Assembly (NCBI GenBank): GCA_964580965.1
Contig: CAZOLZ010000006.1
Coordinates: forward strand, 1 to 64,000
DNA: 64,000 nt
Reading direction: 5' to 3'
Source: CAIUKX01 sp964580965
GTDB lineage: Bacteria; Bacteroidota; Bacteroidia; Flavobacteriales_D; Crocinitomicaceae
Below, piece after piece: positions 1 to 8,901 of this stretch. The translations under genes were made by a program, and so were the position numbers. The notes below the pieces were generated by a model that worked only from the letters and a program-made list of their open reading frames with translations, did not search any database and had not been told where the DNA came from. The number at the start of each line of letters is the position of its first letter. The stretch's first letter is position 1.

Positions 1-26
1 CATATAAACTAATTGTTAAAAACAAC

Positions 27-824
27 ATGAACAAAATAATAATCTTCTTTCTTTTAATTTCAACTTTCTGTTTTAGTCAAGAATTTCAATTTAATACTCC
101 TTATTCTGATTTAGAAAGCGGAAAGGATTATTATTTATTCGGAAACGATGTTACATTTAGAAAAGAATCAAACAATAAATCTAAAGTAATAGATGTTTTA
201 GCTATTGGAACTAAAATTCAGATAATTGAAAAAACATACGAAACAATAGACGACTACGGAATTGTCTCAAATTTCTATAAAGTGAAACATAATGACCAAA
301 TCGGTAATATTTTAGGTAGTTTAATTTCTCTTGAAAAAAAGGAATTAGGACAATCAAAATATTTTTATAGATATCAAAAAAAAGGCGATAAATATAATTT
401 GATAATTAGACATTTTAATGAAAAATCAGAGGTAAATGAAGTTATAATTGAACTTGAAACAAATGACTTTTCATTGGAGATATATGGCAATAAAGGTGTT
501 GAAGGAATTGAAAATATAATATACGTTAACTATCTAGCTGAAGCATGTGGAATCAATGGTGGCGGAATTTATATATTTCAAACTAATAGTATACTTAAAA
601 AAGTTTTTAGTATTACTGAGATTTCTGAAGCTGGAGTTAATTGGATGAATGAGAAATTAATTTTCCCAAATGACAAAAAAGGAATCACAGGAAAAATAGT
701 ATACGAAAAAGAAGTTGGGAGTTATATAGACGAAGAAACAAATTGGGTTGAAATTAATCAAGTTAGTAGAGAATTAGAATGGAAAAACGGAAAACTTTTA
801 CCTGAACTGAGATCTAAAAATTAA
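27..824 (+). CDS. Secreted hypothetical protein with SH3b-like segment
   Basis: I do not recognise a named family. The 265-residue product starts with a signal peptide (hydrophobic residues 4-15, likely cleavage after FCFS before QEF), so it is exported to the periplasm or beyond. Residues about 43-100 (hydrophobic and charged strands, KSKVIDVLAIGTKIQI then a YKVKHNDQIGNILGSLIS pattern) resemble a bacterial SH3-like barrel; this is a weak pattern match. It is the first of several same-strand secreted proteins in the accessory block. The upstream gene is outside the window. Confidence 0.6.
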   Translation: MNKIIIFFLLISTFCFSQEFQFNTPYSDLESGKDYYLFGNDVTFRKESNNKSKVIDVLAIGTKIQIIEKTYETIDDYGIVSNFYKVKHNDQIGNILGSLISLEKKELGQSKYFYRYQKKGDKYNLIIRHFNEKSEVNEVIIELETNDFSLEIYGNKGVEGIENIIYVNYLAEACGINGGGIYIFQTNSILKKVFSITEISEAGVNWMNEKLIFPNDKKGITGKIVYEKEVGSYIDEETNWVEINQVSRELEWKNGKLLPELRSKN

Positions 825-958
825 AAACGAATTACCAATAATAAATCTAATTCATGAATAGTTATAGCAGACTTTCTATCTGAGATTTATTTTCTAATTT
901 AGTTTTTTAGTAGGTCACAGAATCAGAAATCATACACTAACACACTAGTACCAATTAA

Positions 959-1837
959 ATGAAAACGAAACTCAACATATTAATTTTATTATTACTGTTT
1001 GCAATTACTGGAAAAAGCCAATCGAGCTATTCTGGTCATTTGAGCAAATATCCCATAACATTAGTTATGTACCATTATATTGACGGGACTTCATTAGCTT
1101 ATTACGTTTACGATAATTACGACACTCCAATAATAATTAATGGAAACATTAAAGAAGGAGAATTGAAACTTTTTGAAAAAGATGAAGACGGTAATAATTC
1201 AGCAACATTAATTTTTGAAAATTTCAATCAAAATAAAGCCGAAATTAAAGGTAAATGGATAAAAACTGACAACTCAAAAACTTATCAAATTACTTTGAAA
1301 AAAGAATTCGATATTGATAACGAAGATAATTTGGAATTGACAAATAAAGAGTTAATACAGTCAAAAACTACAAAAGAACATTATTTTAAAACAATAATAG
1401 ATAAAAATAAAGGTAGTTTTTCTCCAAGAATAGTTGGAGTTAAAATATTTGAAAAAAAGACAGATAAATTAATTCAGACTATTGAATTAGACTGCCAATT
1501 ATTTGGAATAGATAATGTAAGTATTGGAGACTATAACTTTGATGGAGTTGAAGACTTTTCAGTTTTTGAAGCAAGTTATGCGGGTCCAAATACTTCTAGT
1601 ATTTATATTTTGAGAAAACCTAATTCCGATAGTTATCAAAAAAGTAATTTTAGCGGTTCTTCCTTAGAATTTGATTATGAATCAAAACTTATTTATGAAC
1701 ATAATCAATGCTGTGGTGGAAGAAGTCATATGAATGCAACCTATAAAGTTGTTAAAAATGAAATGGTTTTAATCGAACAGAAGTGCCTTGAATATGACGA
1801 TGAAAAAGAAGACTTTATTGAAACCAAATGTGAATAA
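959..1837 (+). CDS. Secreted protein, XAC2610/FG-GAP-like
   Basis: The 292-residue protein has a signal peptide (residues 1-20, ending GKSQ). Residues about 183-218 carry the pattern IGDYNFDGVEDFSVF followed by a Gly/Asn-rich turn and a strand. This Asp/Asn-rich DxNxDG loop is typical of XAC2610-type and FG-GAP-like repeat proteins and may bind calcium. The function is unknown. A cysteine pair (HNQCCGGRSH) lies near the C terminus. The start sits 15 nt after an 11-nt sequence, ACTAGTACCAA, that recurs at 4952. Confidence 0.6.
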   Translation: MKTKLNILILLLLFAITGKSQSSYSGHLSKYPITLVMYHYIDGTSLAYYVYDNYDTPIIINGNIKEGELKLFEKDEDGNNSATLIFENFNQNKAEIKGKWIKTDNSKTYQITLKKEFDIDNEDNLELTNKELIQSKTTKEHYFKTIIDKNKGSFSPRIVGVKIFEKKTDKLIQTIELDCQLFGIDNVSIGDYNFDGVEDFSVFEASYAGPNTSSIYILRKPNSDSYQKSNFSGSSLEFDYESKLIYEHNQCCGGRSHMNATYKVVKNEMVLIEQKCLEYDDEKEDFIETKCE

Positions 1838-1862
1838 AAAGGAGTTAAACAGAATTGAAAAC

Positions 1863-2981
1863 ATGAAAAACTCGTTAATAATCGTATTCTGTCTTTTCTC
1901 TTTAATGAGCTGTAATATAGCCAAATACTTTCAGCAGAAGTATTATAAAGATAGTTATGAACCTCAATATATTACTACTGTGAACTCCTCAAAAGTAAAG
2001 TTTCACTCTATTCCAGGTCTAACTTGTTATTCATATAGTACTCCATATTGCCAATCAGCAAGTCTTCAAATATCACACTCAACTATAGAAGCTAATAATG
2101 ACATTAACTATTACAACTGGATAATGGGGTTTTCTTATGGTGCATATTTTAATAAAATGGTAGGCATTAGATCTTTTATACCTTATAACGACCCAGAAAT
2201 TGGCTTTATTCAAGGGCAAGAATATCTAGGTTACAATCGAGAATACCTTGTATCTGATGATTCAGCACTATTTGTTTCAAAACTACGAGAATTACTCAAA
2301 AAAGATATGCCCGTGCGTGTTGCTATTAATAGTTCAATCTTGTCTGGACAAAACGGCTTTTATCCGCACAGTATTATCCTTGTCGGATTTAATCTAGATA
2401 CAATTTGTTATTTTGAAACTGGTATGGGAAATCGAGCGATTAAGAACTATGAAGGCGAAAAAACAACAATTAATCAACTCATTCCTTCCATTAAAAGTTT
2501 TTGTACTGTATATAATCACCCATGGAGTTATCAGCTTACTTCATTTGATTTTAATTCTTTTAATCAAAATAAACGTAGGGACATTTTCGATTCTACATTG
2601 GAGTCAAATAATGGAAATTCTCTTTTAGGAAATATTTATGGCCCTGTTTCAATTGGATCAAAATCGTATAAAGGACTAGCTGAATTTATTGATAAAAACG
2701 GTACCTCAAAATCTGAAAGAGATTATTTAATTGAAGTCTTAAAATTTGGAAAACAAAATAGAAAAGATAATGCGTTGTTCCTTAAATTTCAGAATAAATC
2801 AAATACTAGATACAATAAAATCTCATCTTTGTTCATTAAATCATCAGAACTTCATGATAAATGTTTATACCATCTGAAAAACTATGACAAGAATAATTTA
2901 GCTAATGTATTAAAAGAGATAAGTACAATCGAGACTCAAATTGGAAATTTATTAATCAAAAAAGTACCCAACAAAACCTAA
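1863..2981 (+). CDS. Lipoprotein with possible papain-like (BtrH N-terminal-like) fold
   Basis: I chose the internal start at 1863 over an in-frame ATG at 1788. It gives a normal lipoprotein signal (MKNSLIIVFCLFSLMSC, lipid-modified Cys17) and removes most of the overlap with the upstream gene; an AAGGAG-like site lies near 1839. The 372-residue protein has a Cys-rich start (GLTCYSYSTPYCQSASLQ), then NWIMGFSYGAYF, and later a His in PHSIILVGFN followed by YFETGMG. This Cys...His...acidic order resembles BtrH N-terminal/C39-like cysteine peptidase folds. The enzymatic role is an inference and is unproven. Confidence 0.6.
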   Translation: MKNSLIIVFCLFSLMSCNIAKYFQQKYYKDSYEPQYITTVNSSKVKFHSIPGLTCYSYSTPYCQSASLQISHSTIEANNDINYYNWIMGFSYGAYFNKMVGIRSFIPYNDPEIGFIQGQEYLGYNREYLVSDDSALFVSKLRELLKKDMPVRVAINSSILSGQNGFYPHSIILVGFNLDTICYFETGMGNRAIKNYEGEKTTINQLIPSIKSFCTVYNHPWSYQLTSFDFNSFNQNKRRDIFDSTLESNNGNSLLGNIYGPVSIGSKSYKGLAEFIDKNGTSKSERDYLIEVLKFGKQNRKDNALFLKFQNKSNTRYNKISSLFIKSSELHDKCLYHLKNYDKNNLANVLKEISTIETQIGNLLIKKVPNKT

Positions 2982-3029
2982 ACTGGATTAAAAATATTTA
3001 TAACCAGAACGTTAAGCTTAATTTCAACT

Positions 3030-4238
3030 ATGAAAATAATATCTATAATACTTCTACTGATTACGAGCATAAACTCAATTGCTCAAAATGAAACCATTGG
3101 ACAAATTGACGCTCCCACTCCTTTTCGTAAAAAGATAGAAGACCTGAAGAGTGGTGAACTGTCTTGTGTATCTCTTCATTTTATGGATTCCATTAAAATC
3201 AAAAAAATTATTGGTGAGAAGATCGATGATAGAGATGACGACAGATATAAAAGTGGATTTATTCAGGCAAAACAACTTGAAGCAATAACAGCTAACTCAA
3301 TTTGTGAAATAGCAAAAAATTATACCTTATTGGTGGTAAAAGATAAATTTAAACAGCTTCGTGCCTTGACCGTTACCCCTGACGGAAATCCTATTGAGTC
3401 TATTCTTATTTGTGATGATTTACTTTACCTATCTAGAGATTGGTATGAATATGAAGCTCGAAGATATTCACCAACTAGACCTTTCCATTATAACTCTTCA
3501 TCACATGAATTCACCTTCTCCACTATTTTTAAAATTAGAGCACCTCAATATGAAGAAGTTCTTATCCATTCGCAAGATCATGAAGATGAAACAACTAATA
3601 GACGTAAAATTAAAGTAAATGAAGAAGGTTATTTTATGGAGTCTACATATGCGTATATCAACAGTAATAAAATTGAATTCACAGCTTTCACATTGAAATC
3701 ATCATTTTTTCAGGAAAACATAGGCAAAACAATTAACAATCAATCGAATCTCGATAAGGATAACAAGTTTAGAATATATCTAGACCTAGATCAATCCACA
3801 GAGATATTAAGGAATTCGCTTGCAGCGCATGATCAAATCATCAGGGTGATACCTAAAGAGAAAGGAAAAATAGAAGTGTATCAAAGAATTACTTACGGAC
3901 TTAATATAAATGGAGATGGTGACTATTGTGAATTAAAAGAGCCGATATACGCCTCAGACTGGACGAAACTTGAAATGAAGAATGATCTTACATCACTCAA
4001 GAAGTACTCGATTGATGAAAGAATGACTCCAGAAATTTCAATTAAAGATTTAAAGAGTAAAATAAAGTCAGAATGTGGTGAGTACCATCTTTCTTTAACT
4101 TCGCATATAGATAGACCAGAAGAGATCTCATCCCTTCTGAAACCCCGAGAGGTCATTCTGAGGATAAATTACTCCAATCTAGAAAATAACACAATAACCT
4201 CGGAAGATGTTATTTTTGTTATTGCTAATGGTTGTTAG
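3030..4238 (+). CDS. Secreted hypothetical protein
   Basis: The 402-residue protein has a clear signal peptide (MKIISIILLLITSINSIAQ, cleavage near residue 19). The mature part is mixed alpha/beta and has no motif I recognise. A segment with regularly spaced Tyr and Arg (residues about 133-150, YEYEARRYSPTRPFHY) may be surface exposed. No sorting domain is visible at the C terminus. It lies 48 nt after the preceding lipoprotein gene. The short gap contains GAACGTTA, which also occurs before the next gene. Confidence 0.6.
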   Translation: MKIISIILLLITSINSIAQNETIGQIDAPTPFRKKIEDLKSGELSCVSLHFMDSIKIKKIIGEKIDDRDDDRYKSGFIQAKQLEAITANSICEIAKNYTLLVVKDKFKQLRALTVTPDGNPIESILICDDLLYLSRDWYEYEARRYSPTRPFHYNSSSHEFTFSTIFKIRAPQYEEVLIHSQDHEDETTNRRKIKVNEEGYFMESTYAYINSNKIEFTAFTLKSSFFQENIGKTINNQSNLDKDNKFRIYLDLDQSTEILRNSLAAHDQIIRVIPKEKGKIEVYQRITYGLNINGDGDYCELKEPIYASDWTKLEMKNDLTSLKKYSIDERMTPEISIKDLKSKIKSECGEYHLSLTSHIDRPEEISSLLKPREVILRINYSNLENNTITSEDVIFVIANGC

Positions 4239-4315
4239 CATCAAATAAACAGTCTCAATCAAATCAAAACTAAACTGTATTGTATCTCAGCATAAAGCGA
4301 ACGTTATAAATAATT

Positions 4316-4831
4316 ATGAAAACATTTTTTTTAATAGCCTCATTTTTTCTATGCTTTATTGCATGTAAAACAGAGAACGGTAGCCAAACAGAATTTAAGG
4401 CAATTACACTTGATTTGTCAGGACTTGGAATCGAAATTGACGATACCACTTTTAGTGTAAATAACTTTAACTTTAACATTTACAGAACGGTATCTACTAA
4501 CCCTGGTAGTATTGATGAGTATGATTCTAATGATGGGATTTTGCTAGCTTATCCTGATAAAAATTTAAACCCAAGTACTTTAGAACTTGACCTTAGTTCT
4601 GTGAAAGGTTTATCTAAAATCACAATATTAATGTTTAATAATTGTGGACAACAAAGCTGTACAGTAGTTCAAACATTAAATAGAAAGCGTGAAGTTTTAA
4701 AAGAGTTAAATGATAATTTAAAGGTTCCTATTGGTTCTTCAGAGGTGCTGATTGAAAATATTAATAGTTCAATTAGCGCCTTAAAAATTTCATCTTTTGA
4801 AACTACAGTTTATTCGATTAAGCTAGAATAA
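4316..4831 (+). CDS. Small hypothetical lipoprotein
   Basis: The 171-residue protein starts with a lipoprotein signal (MKTFFLIASFFLCFIAC, Cys17 as lipid anchor). The rest is a small beta-rich domain with a CGQQSC pair that could form a disulfide in the periplasm. No family is recognised. It is the last intact gene of the accessory block and is followed by more than 600 nt with only gene debris. Confidence 0.6.
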   Translation: MKTFFLIASFFLCFIACKTENGSQTEFKAITLDLSGLGIEIDDTTFSVNNFNFNIYRTVSTNPGSIDEYDSNDGILLAYPDKNLNPSTLELDLSSVKGLSKITILMFNNCGQQSCTVVQTLNRKREVLKELNDNLKVPIGSSEVLIENINSSISALKISSFETTVYSIKLE

Positions 4832-4985
4832 AAATTGTTTGAAAGGTCAGCTTTGAATAATTACTTAATATTGCTTACTTCATAAAATCCACCAAATTCA
4901 GTTTGGTATCCTCTACCACAATTAAGTTTTAAAAGACACACAACCTGGAGAACTAGTACCAAACTAAAAAAATTCAAAAAAAAGA

Positions 4986-5087
4986 ATGATTAGAACATAT
5001 TCGAAAAAAGATAAACTGAAAGTAATAGAATTATTAAGAAAACAAGCATTTACATGGGAAATTGTCCTGCTGCTTCTTATTTTTTGA
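4986..5087 (+). pseudogene. Relic of a GNAT-family acetyltransferase N terminus
   Basis: A 33-codon frame starts MIRTYSKKDKLKVIELLRK. This closely follows the usual start of small GNAT acetyltransferases (MIRxYxxxDKxxvieLLR), in which the first strand and helix are followed by the rest of a roughly 150-residue domain. Here the similarity ends after about 19 codons, a stop follows, and no continuation appears in the other two frames. I read it as the 5' end of a deleted gene. Confidence 0.45.
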
Positions 5088-5182
5088 AAATAACTCAAAA
5101 CGATACAGAAATAAAATCATTAAAAATCATTAAAATTTTAATGATAGTTATAACTTCATTCGTAATCTTAACTCTTAAATGA
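5054..5182 (+). pseudogene. Short residual frame, possibly a gene fragment
   Basis: A 42-codon open frame (MGNCPAASYFLKITQNDTE then a hydrophobic C-terminal stretch, ILMIVITSFVILTL) overlaps the end of the GNAT relic. It has one potential membrane segment. There is no promoter or ribosome-binding signal, and it starts inside another fragment, so a second gene remnant fused by deletion is more likely than a functional peptide. Confidence 0.2.
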
Positions 5183-5453
5183 CTGACAATAATAATTAAA
5201 GTTCAGAATATCTAACAAAACTAATCACAAAACAATTATTTATGGTATTTGCCATACTGTAATGAAAAACCAATATGTTATAAATTCCCATAGGAGATAC
5301 AATTATTTACTAATAAAGTAATAGCTAAGATCAATGATTTGTTAATTACTTAAAGGTATAGAAACAGTGATAGGCGAAAACTCTCAACAATTGATTGGAT
5401 TTACATTTTCTATTTTATAAAAACACAAAAATGACCCAAATGGAAAATTTAAA

Positions 5454-5795
5454 TCATCCCCCCTTCTTCTTTGTTTGTCTGTATCCCAAACCAACCAATA
5501 AGTCAAAAACTTTATCTTTAAAACTGCCTTGAATTAAAACTTCTCCATCTTTGACAGAACCGCCAACACCACATTTAGATTTTAATTGTTTTCCCAATTC
5601 TTTTAAATCATGTTCATCACCAACAAAACCTTCAACTAGTGTTACTTCTTTACCACCACGTTGTTTTCTGTCAATGGAAACGTATAATTTTTGATTTGCT
5701 GGATCTAAAGTTTCAACTGATTCTTCTTCTTCGTTAAATTCAAAATTGGGATTGGTTGAAAAAACATAACCATTACCCTTACTTTTCTTTGCCAT
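5454..5795 (-). CDS. SUI1/eIF1-family translation initiation factor (YciH-like)
   Basis: The 113-residue product matches the bacterial SUI1/YciH family. It has a charged N terminus, then the core LYVSIDRKQRGGKEVTLVEGF, the GKQLKSKCGVGGSVKDGE loop, and a final strand with GYRQTKKKGG. The basic RKQRGGK loop and the CGVGGS segment are hallmarks of the fold that binds the ribosome in eIF1. In bacteria the role is not well defined and may be fidelity of start selection. It lies downstream of eda on the same strand, 66 nt away, and could be read from its own promoter. Confidence 0.85.
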   Translation of the reverse strand: MAKKSKGNGYVFSTNPNFEFNEEEESVETLDPANQKLYVSIDRKQRGGKEVTLVEGFVGDEHDLKELGKQLKSKCGVGGSVKDGEVLIQGSFKDKVFDLLVGLGYRQTKKKGG

Positions 5796-5861
5796 TAGAA
5801 TTTATGTTTAATGCAACAAAAATAGAAAATTAATGATGATTTGTAAATTTCAATTAAGGGC

Positions 5862-6425
5862 TTATTTTAACAACCAACTACCTCCAACAGAAATTACATT
5901 TGATAAAGCTAAATAATCTTTAAAATTACTAGCATTTATTCCACCTGTAGGACAAAATTGAATCTCACTAAACAGATTCGAAAAATTTTTTAAAGCCTCT
6001 AATCCACCAAAAATATTTGCTGGAAAAAATTTAAAACAATTACAACCTAATTCCATAAACTGAATAATTTCAGAAGGTGTAGAAACTCCTGAAATATATG
6101 GTATTTCTGATTTGTTAAATTCCTCTATGAGATTAATTGATGTTCCTGGACTAACCATAAAATCGACCCCCATAGACTTACACTTCAAAACATCTTCTTT
6201 TGAAGTTACTGTTCCAACACCTATCTTAAACTCTTGTCCGTAGTTTGCTTTGAATAATTCAATCGCTTTCCACGAAAAATCAGTTCTTAAGGTAATTTCG
6301 ATACAAAAAATGTCTTGAGCTTTTAATTTCAAGTAGTACTCTTCAATTTGACTAATATCTTTGATTGTAGCAACAGGAATCAAAGGATTTTTTTTGAGTA
6401 TGTCTTTAATGTTATTTTGTTTCAT
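5862..6425 (-). CDS. eda: KDPG/KHG aldolase (Entner-Doudoroff), short C terminus
   Basis: The class I aldolase splits 2-keto-3-deoxy-6-phosphogluconate into pyruvate and glyceraldehyde 3-phosphate in the cytoplasm. Seen here: EITLRT with general base Glu43, GVGTV at 69-73, SPGTS at 92-96, Schiff-base Lys132 in FKFFPA, and TGGIN at 160-164. It lies 12 nt after edd and is the last gene of the ED operon. The protein stops at residue 187, just after VGGSWLLK. Family members usually run about 20-25 residues further through a closing helix. No frameshift recovers that tail, so the short form appears real. All catalytic residues are present. Confidence 0.93.
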   Translation of the reverse strand: MKQNNIKDILKKNPLIPVATIKDISQIEEYYLKLKAQDIFCIEITLRTDFSWKAIELFKANYGQEFKIGVGTVTSKEDVLKCKSMGVDFMVSPGTSINLIEEFNKSEIPYISGVSTPSEIIQFMELGCNCFKFFPANIFGGLEALKNFSNLFSEIQFCPTGGINASNFKDYLALSNVISVGGSWLLK

Positions 6426-6437
6426 AATACTACTATA

Positions 6438-8234
6438 TTACAAGATTCCGGCTCCATCCTCACTATTTGAAATAAGGTTTCTTAAATTATTAAACAATTG
6501 CCTTCCATGTGTATTGTTGATATATTCGTTTTTAATAAGCTCTCTTGAATCAAATTTTGGTTCTAAGCAATTCACTATACCTTCTTTGGCATCAAGCAAG
6601 ATTTTATCTCCTGTTCGGATTTTTCCTATAAAACCTCCCTGGTCAGCCTCTGGGCTCATATGAATCGCTGCAGGAACTTTACCAGAAGCTCCTGACATTC
6701 TCCCATCTGTAATCAAACCAACCTTATATCCTTTCTTCTGAAGTATTGTTAAAGTGGGAGTTAATTTATGCAGTTCTGGCATTCCTTTAAATCTTGGCCC
6801 TTGAAAAGGGAGTACCGCAATAAAATCTTTTTCCAATTCTCCATTTTTAAATGCTCTAATTAAATCATCTTGATCATTAAATACAACAGCTTCAGCTTCA
6901 ACACGATGGTTCTCTGGATCAACTGCAGAGATTTTTATTACAGCTGTACCCACATTTCCTTTTAAAACTTTCAACCCTCCCTTGTTTAAAAATGGAGATT
7001 CAACCGGTCTTAAAATACTCAAATCTCCTGAGTCTTGTGGCCCCTCCTCGTATTTAATTTCACCGTTAATTAGTTTAGGTTCTTTTGTATATTTTCTTAA
7101 GCCAAAACCTAATACAGTATTAACATCTTCATGAAGTAAATCATTATCCAACAATGTTTTGATTACATATGCCATACCACCAGCAGCATGAAAATGATTG
7201 ATATCTGCAGCTCCATTTGGATAAACCCTACAAATCAATGGTATTACATCTGATAAATCTGAAAAATCATCCCAAGTAATTTTAATTCCTGCAGCTTTGG
7301 CGATTGCAATAATATGAAGTGTGTGATTAGTTGAGCCTCCAGTAGCGAGTAAGCCAATGATACCATTTACAATACTTTTTTCGTTAACAATCTTTCCTAG
7401 ACTATTGTTAATTTGTTTTGCTTTGATATTATTAACAAGCACGCTCAATCCTTCCTTATTTAGGGCTCGTCTGTGATCTGTATCAGGGTTAACAAAACTT
7501 GATCCTGGAAGTTGTAAACCCATTATCTCCATCAACATCTGGTTACTGTTTGCAGTACCATAAAACGTACAAGTTCCTGGAGAATGATATGAATCTGATT
7601 CACCTTTCAAAAGTTCATCTCTACCGATTTTACCTTCCGCAAAATCTTGCCTTATCTTAGCTTTTTCGTCATTTGAAATCCCAGTTTTCATTGGGCCTCC
7701 TGGTAAAAAAATTGAAGGATAATGTCCGAAACTCAGATTCCCAATCAATAACCCAGGAACAATTTTATCACATATCCCTAAGTTTACAACACCGTCAAAC
7801 ATGTCATGTGAAAGACCTACTGCAGACGATAAAGCAATAATATCCCTACTCAATAAAGATAAATCCATACCAGGTTGCCCTTGAGTTACTCCATCACACA
7901 TTGCTGGTGTAGCACCTGCAACTTGAATAGTGGCATCCATTTCAATGGCATAACCTCTAAGTTCTTTCGGATAATTTTCATAGGGTTTATGAGCTGATAA
8001 CATATCATTATAAGCAGTTATTATTCCAATATTAGGGTTTGAACCTTCCGTTATTATTTTTTTCTCAATAGGGCTACAACCAGCAACACCATGTGCTAAA
8101 TTCCCACAATTTAAACTTGATCGACCAATTTTAGAATTATTAAAGTTAAATTCTAAATCTTCAAGGTATTTTGATCTAGTAACCCTGCTTCTTTCTTGAA
8201 TTCTTTTAGTTATATCTTCAATTATTTTATTCAT
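6438..8234 (-). CDS. edd: 6-Phosphogluconate dehydratase
   Basis: The 598-residue enzyme of the IlvD/Edd family dehydrates 6-phosphogluconate to KDPG in the cytoplasm. It shows TAYNDMLSAHKP (73-84), Cys113 in CDGVTQGQPGM, Cys155 in GICDK, a third Cys in GTCTFYGTANSNQ, and the C-terminal TDGRMSGASGKVPAAIH segment. These cysteines coordinate the iron-sulfur cluster in the family. The length and motifs fit Edd rather than dihydroxy-acid dehydratase, and the neighbours pgl and eda confirm it. Its start overlaps the end of pgl by 8 nt, suggesting coupled translation. Confidence 0.95.
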   Translation of the reverse strand: MNKIIEDITKRIQERSRVTRSKYLEDLEFNFNNSKIGRSSLNCGNLAHGVAGCSPIEKKIITEGSNPNIGIITAYNDMLSAHKPYENYPKELRGYAIEMDATIQVAGATPAMCDGVTQGQPGMDLSLLSRDIIALSSAVGLSHDMFDGVVNLGICDKIVPGLLIGNLSFGHYPSIFLPGGPMKTGISNDEKAKIRQDFAEGKIGRDELLKGESDSYHSPGTCTFYGTANSNQMLMEIMGLQLPGSSFVNPDTDHRRALNKEGLSVLVNNIKAKQINNSLGKIVNEKSIVNGIIGLLATGGSTNHTLHIIAIAKAAGIKITWDDFSDLSDVIPLICRVYPNGAADINHFHAAGGMAYVIKTLLDNDLLHEDVNTVLGFGLRKYTKEPKLINGEIKYEEGPQDSGDLSILRPVESPFLNKGGLKVLKGNVGTAVIKISAVDPENHRVEAEAVVFNDQDDLIRAFKNGELEKDFIAVLPFQGPRFKGMPELHKLTPTLTILQKKGYKVGLITDGRMSGASGKVPAAIHMSPEADQGGFIGKIRTGDKILLDAKEGIVNCLEPKFDSRELIKNEYINNTHGRQLFNNLRNLISNSEDGAGIL

Positions 8235-8901
8235 TTTCCTGTAAATATAATGTGATAATATCTTTTCTTTTTTCGAATATTTTATGAATTGGAAGGTCTA
8301 GCTTATTGTCTAATAAAACTTGTAACTTTTCTTTTCCCTTTATTAGTAAAATAATTTTAGCTGATTTGATTAAAAGATTTAAAGAACAAGTTATTCTATC
8401 GATCGGATAACTTGGAGCTTTAGTATTAAAAAAACTACCTTCTTTTAATAGACTATCTTCAGATAATGTATCATTTGGAAAAATGGAGGCAAAATGACCA
8501 TCTTTACCCATTCCCAAAACAACAAGATCTAATCTATCCATGAACAAATCATATTTATCTGCTAGTAAGCTCAAATTCTCTCCAGGGTTATCAATATCAT
8601 GAACCATTCCTATGATGGATTTATAATCTAAACTACTGAAACATTCACGAACTAGCTTTTCATTACTATAATCGCTATGATTAGCCACAAACCTTTCATC
8701 TACCAAACCAATATTCAAGTTATTTGAGAAGTCTTTAATTCCGTTTAATGAATTATAAATTGGCCCAGGAGTTGATCCCCCTGAAAGTAGTATGTTAGAG
8801 CAACTATATTTAGATTTTGCTTCAGACACAATATTATTTATTAATTCTGTAGCATCAACCACAAAATTTATGTTTTCAGTGTATGTTTGAATGCCAATCA
8901 T
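8227..8901 (-). CDS. pgl: 6-Phosphogluconolactonase
   Basis: The protein hydrolyses 6-phosphogluconolactone to 6-phosphogluconate. Family signatures are ILLSGGSTPGPIYNSL, GLVDERFV and GMGKDGHFASIFP, all of the NagB/DevB-type fold. I chose the start at 8901, which makes a 4-nt ATGA overlap with the zwf stop; an upstream in-frame ATG at 8913 would only add four residues (MEDE). It lies between zwf and edd in the same operon, so lactone hydrolysis is matched to both neighbouring steps. Confidence 0.92.
   Translation of the reverse strand: MIGIQTYTENINFVVDATELINNIVSEAKSKYSCSNILLSGGSTPGPIYNSLNGIKDFSNNLNIGLVDERFVANHSDYSNEKLVRECFSSLDYKSIIGMVHDIDNPGENLSLLADKYDLFMDRLDLVVLGMGKDGHFASIFPNDTLSEDSLLKEGSFFNTKAPSYPIDRITCSLNLLIKSAKIILLIKGKEKLQVLLDNKLDLPIHKIFEKRKDIITLYLQENE

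Larger units (their letters stand above)
4832..5453. other. Gene-poor stretch with decayed gene fragments
   Basis: This 622-nt stretch holds no intact gene of normal size. It contains a short inverted repeat (ACCAAA-N5-TTTGGT, 4891-4907), the 11-mer ACTAGTACCAA (4952-4962) shared with the region before the gene at 959, a GNAT-like N-terminal fragment (4986-5087) and an overlapping 42-codon frame (5054-5182). The remaining part up to 5453 is AT-rich and I see no other feature in it. Confidence 0.5.

Noticed and set aside
1788..1862. Upstream in-frame start for the lipoprotein gene
   Set aside because: It would place 25 polar residues before a clear lipoprotein signal and overlap the preceding gene by 50 nt.
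2982..4315. attC-like recombination sites at GAACGTTA
   Set aside because: Only GTTAAGC fits the GTTRRRY core, the gaps are too short (48 and 77 nt) for a usual attC pair, and no integrase is seen. I kept only a cautious finding about the block.
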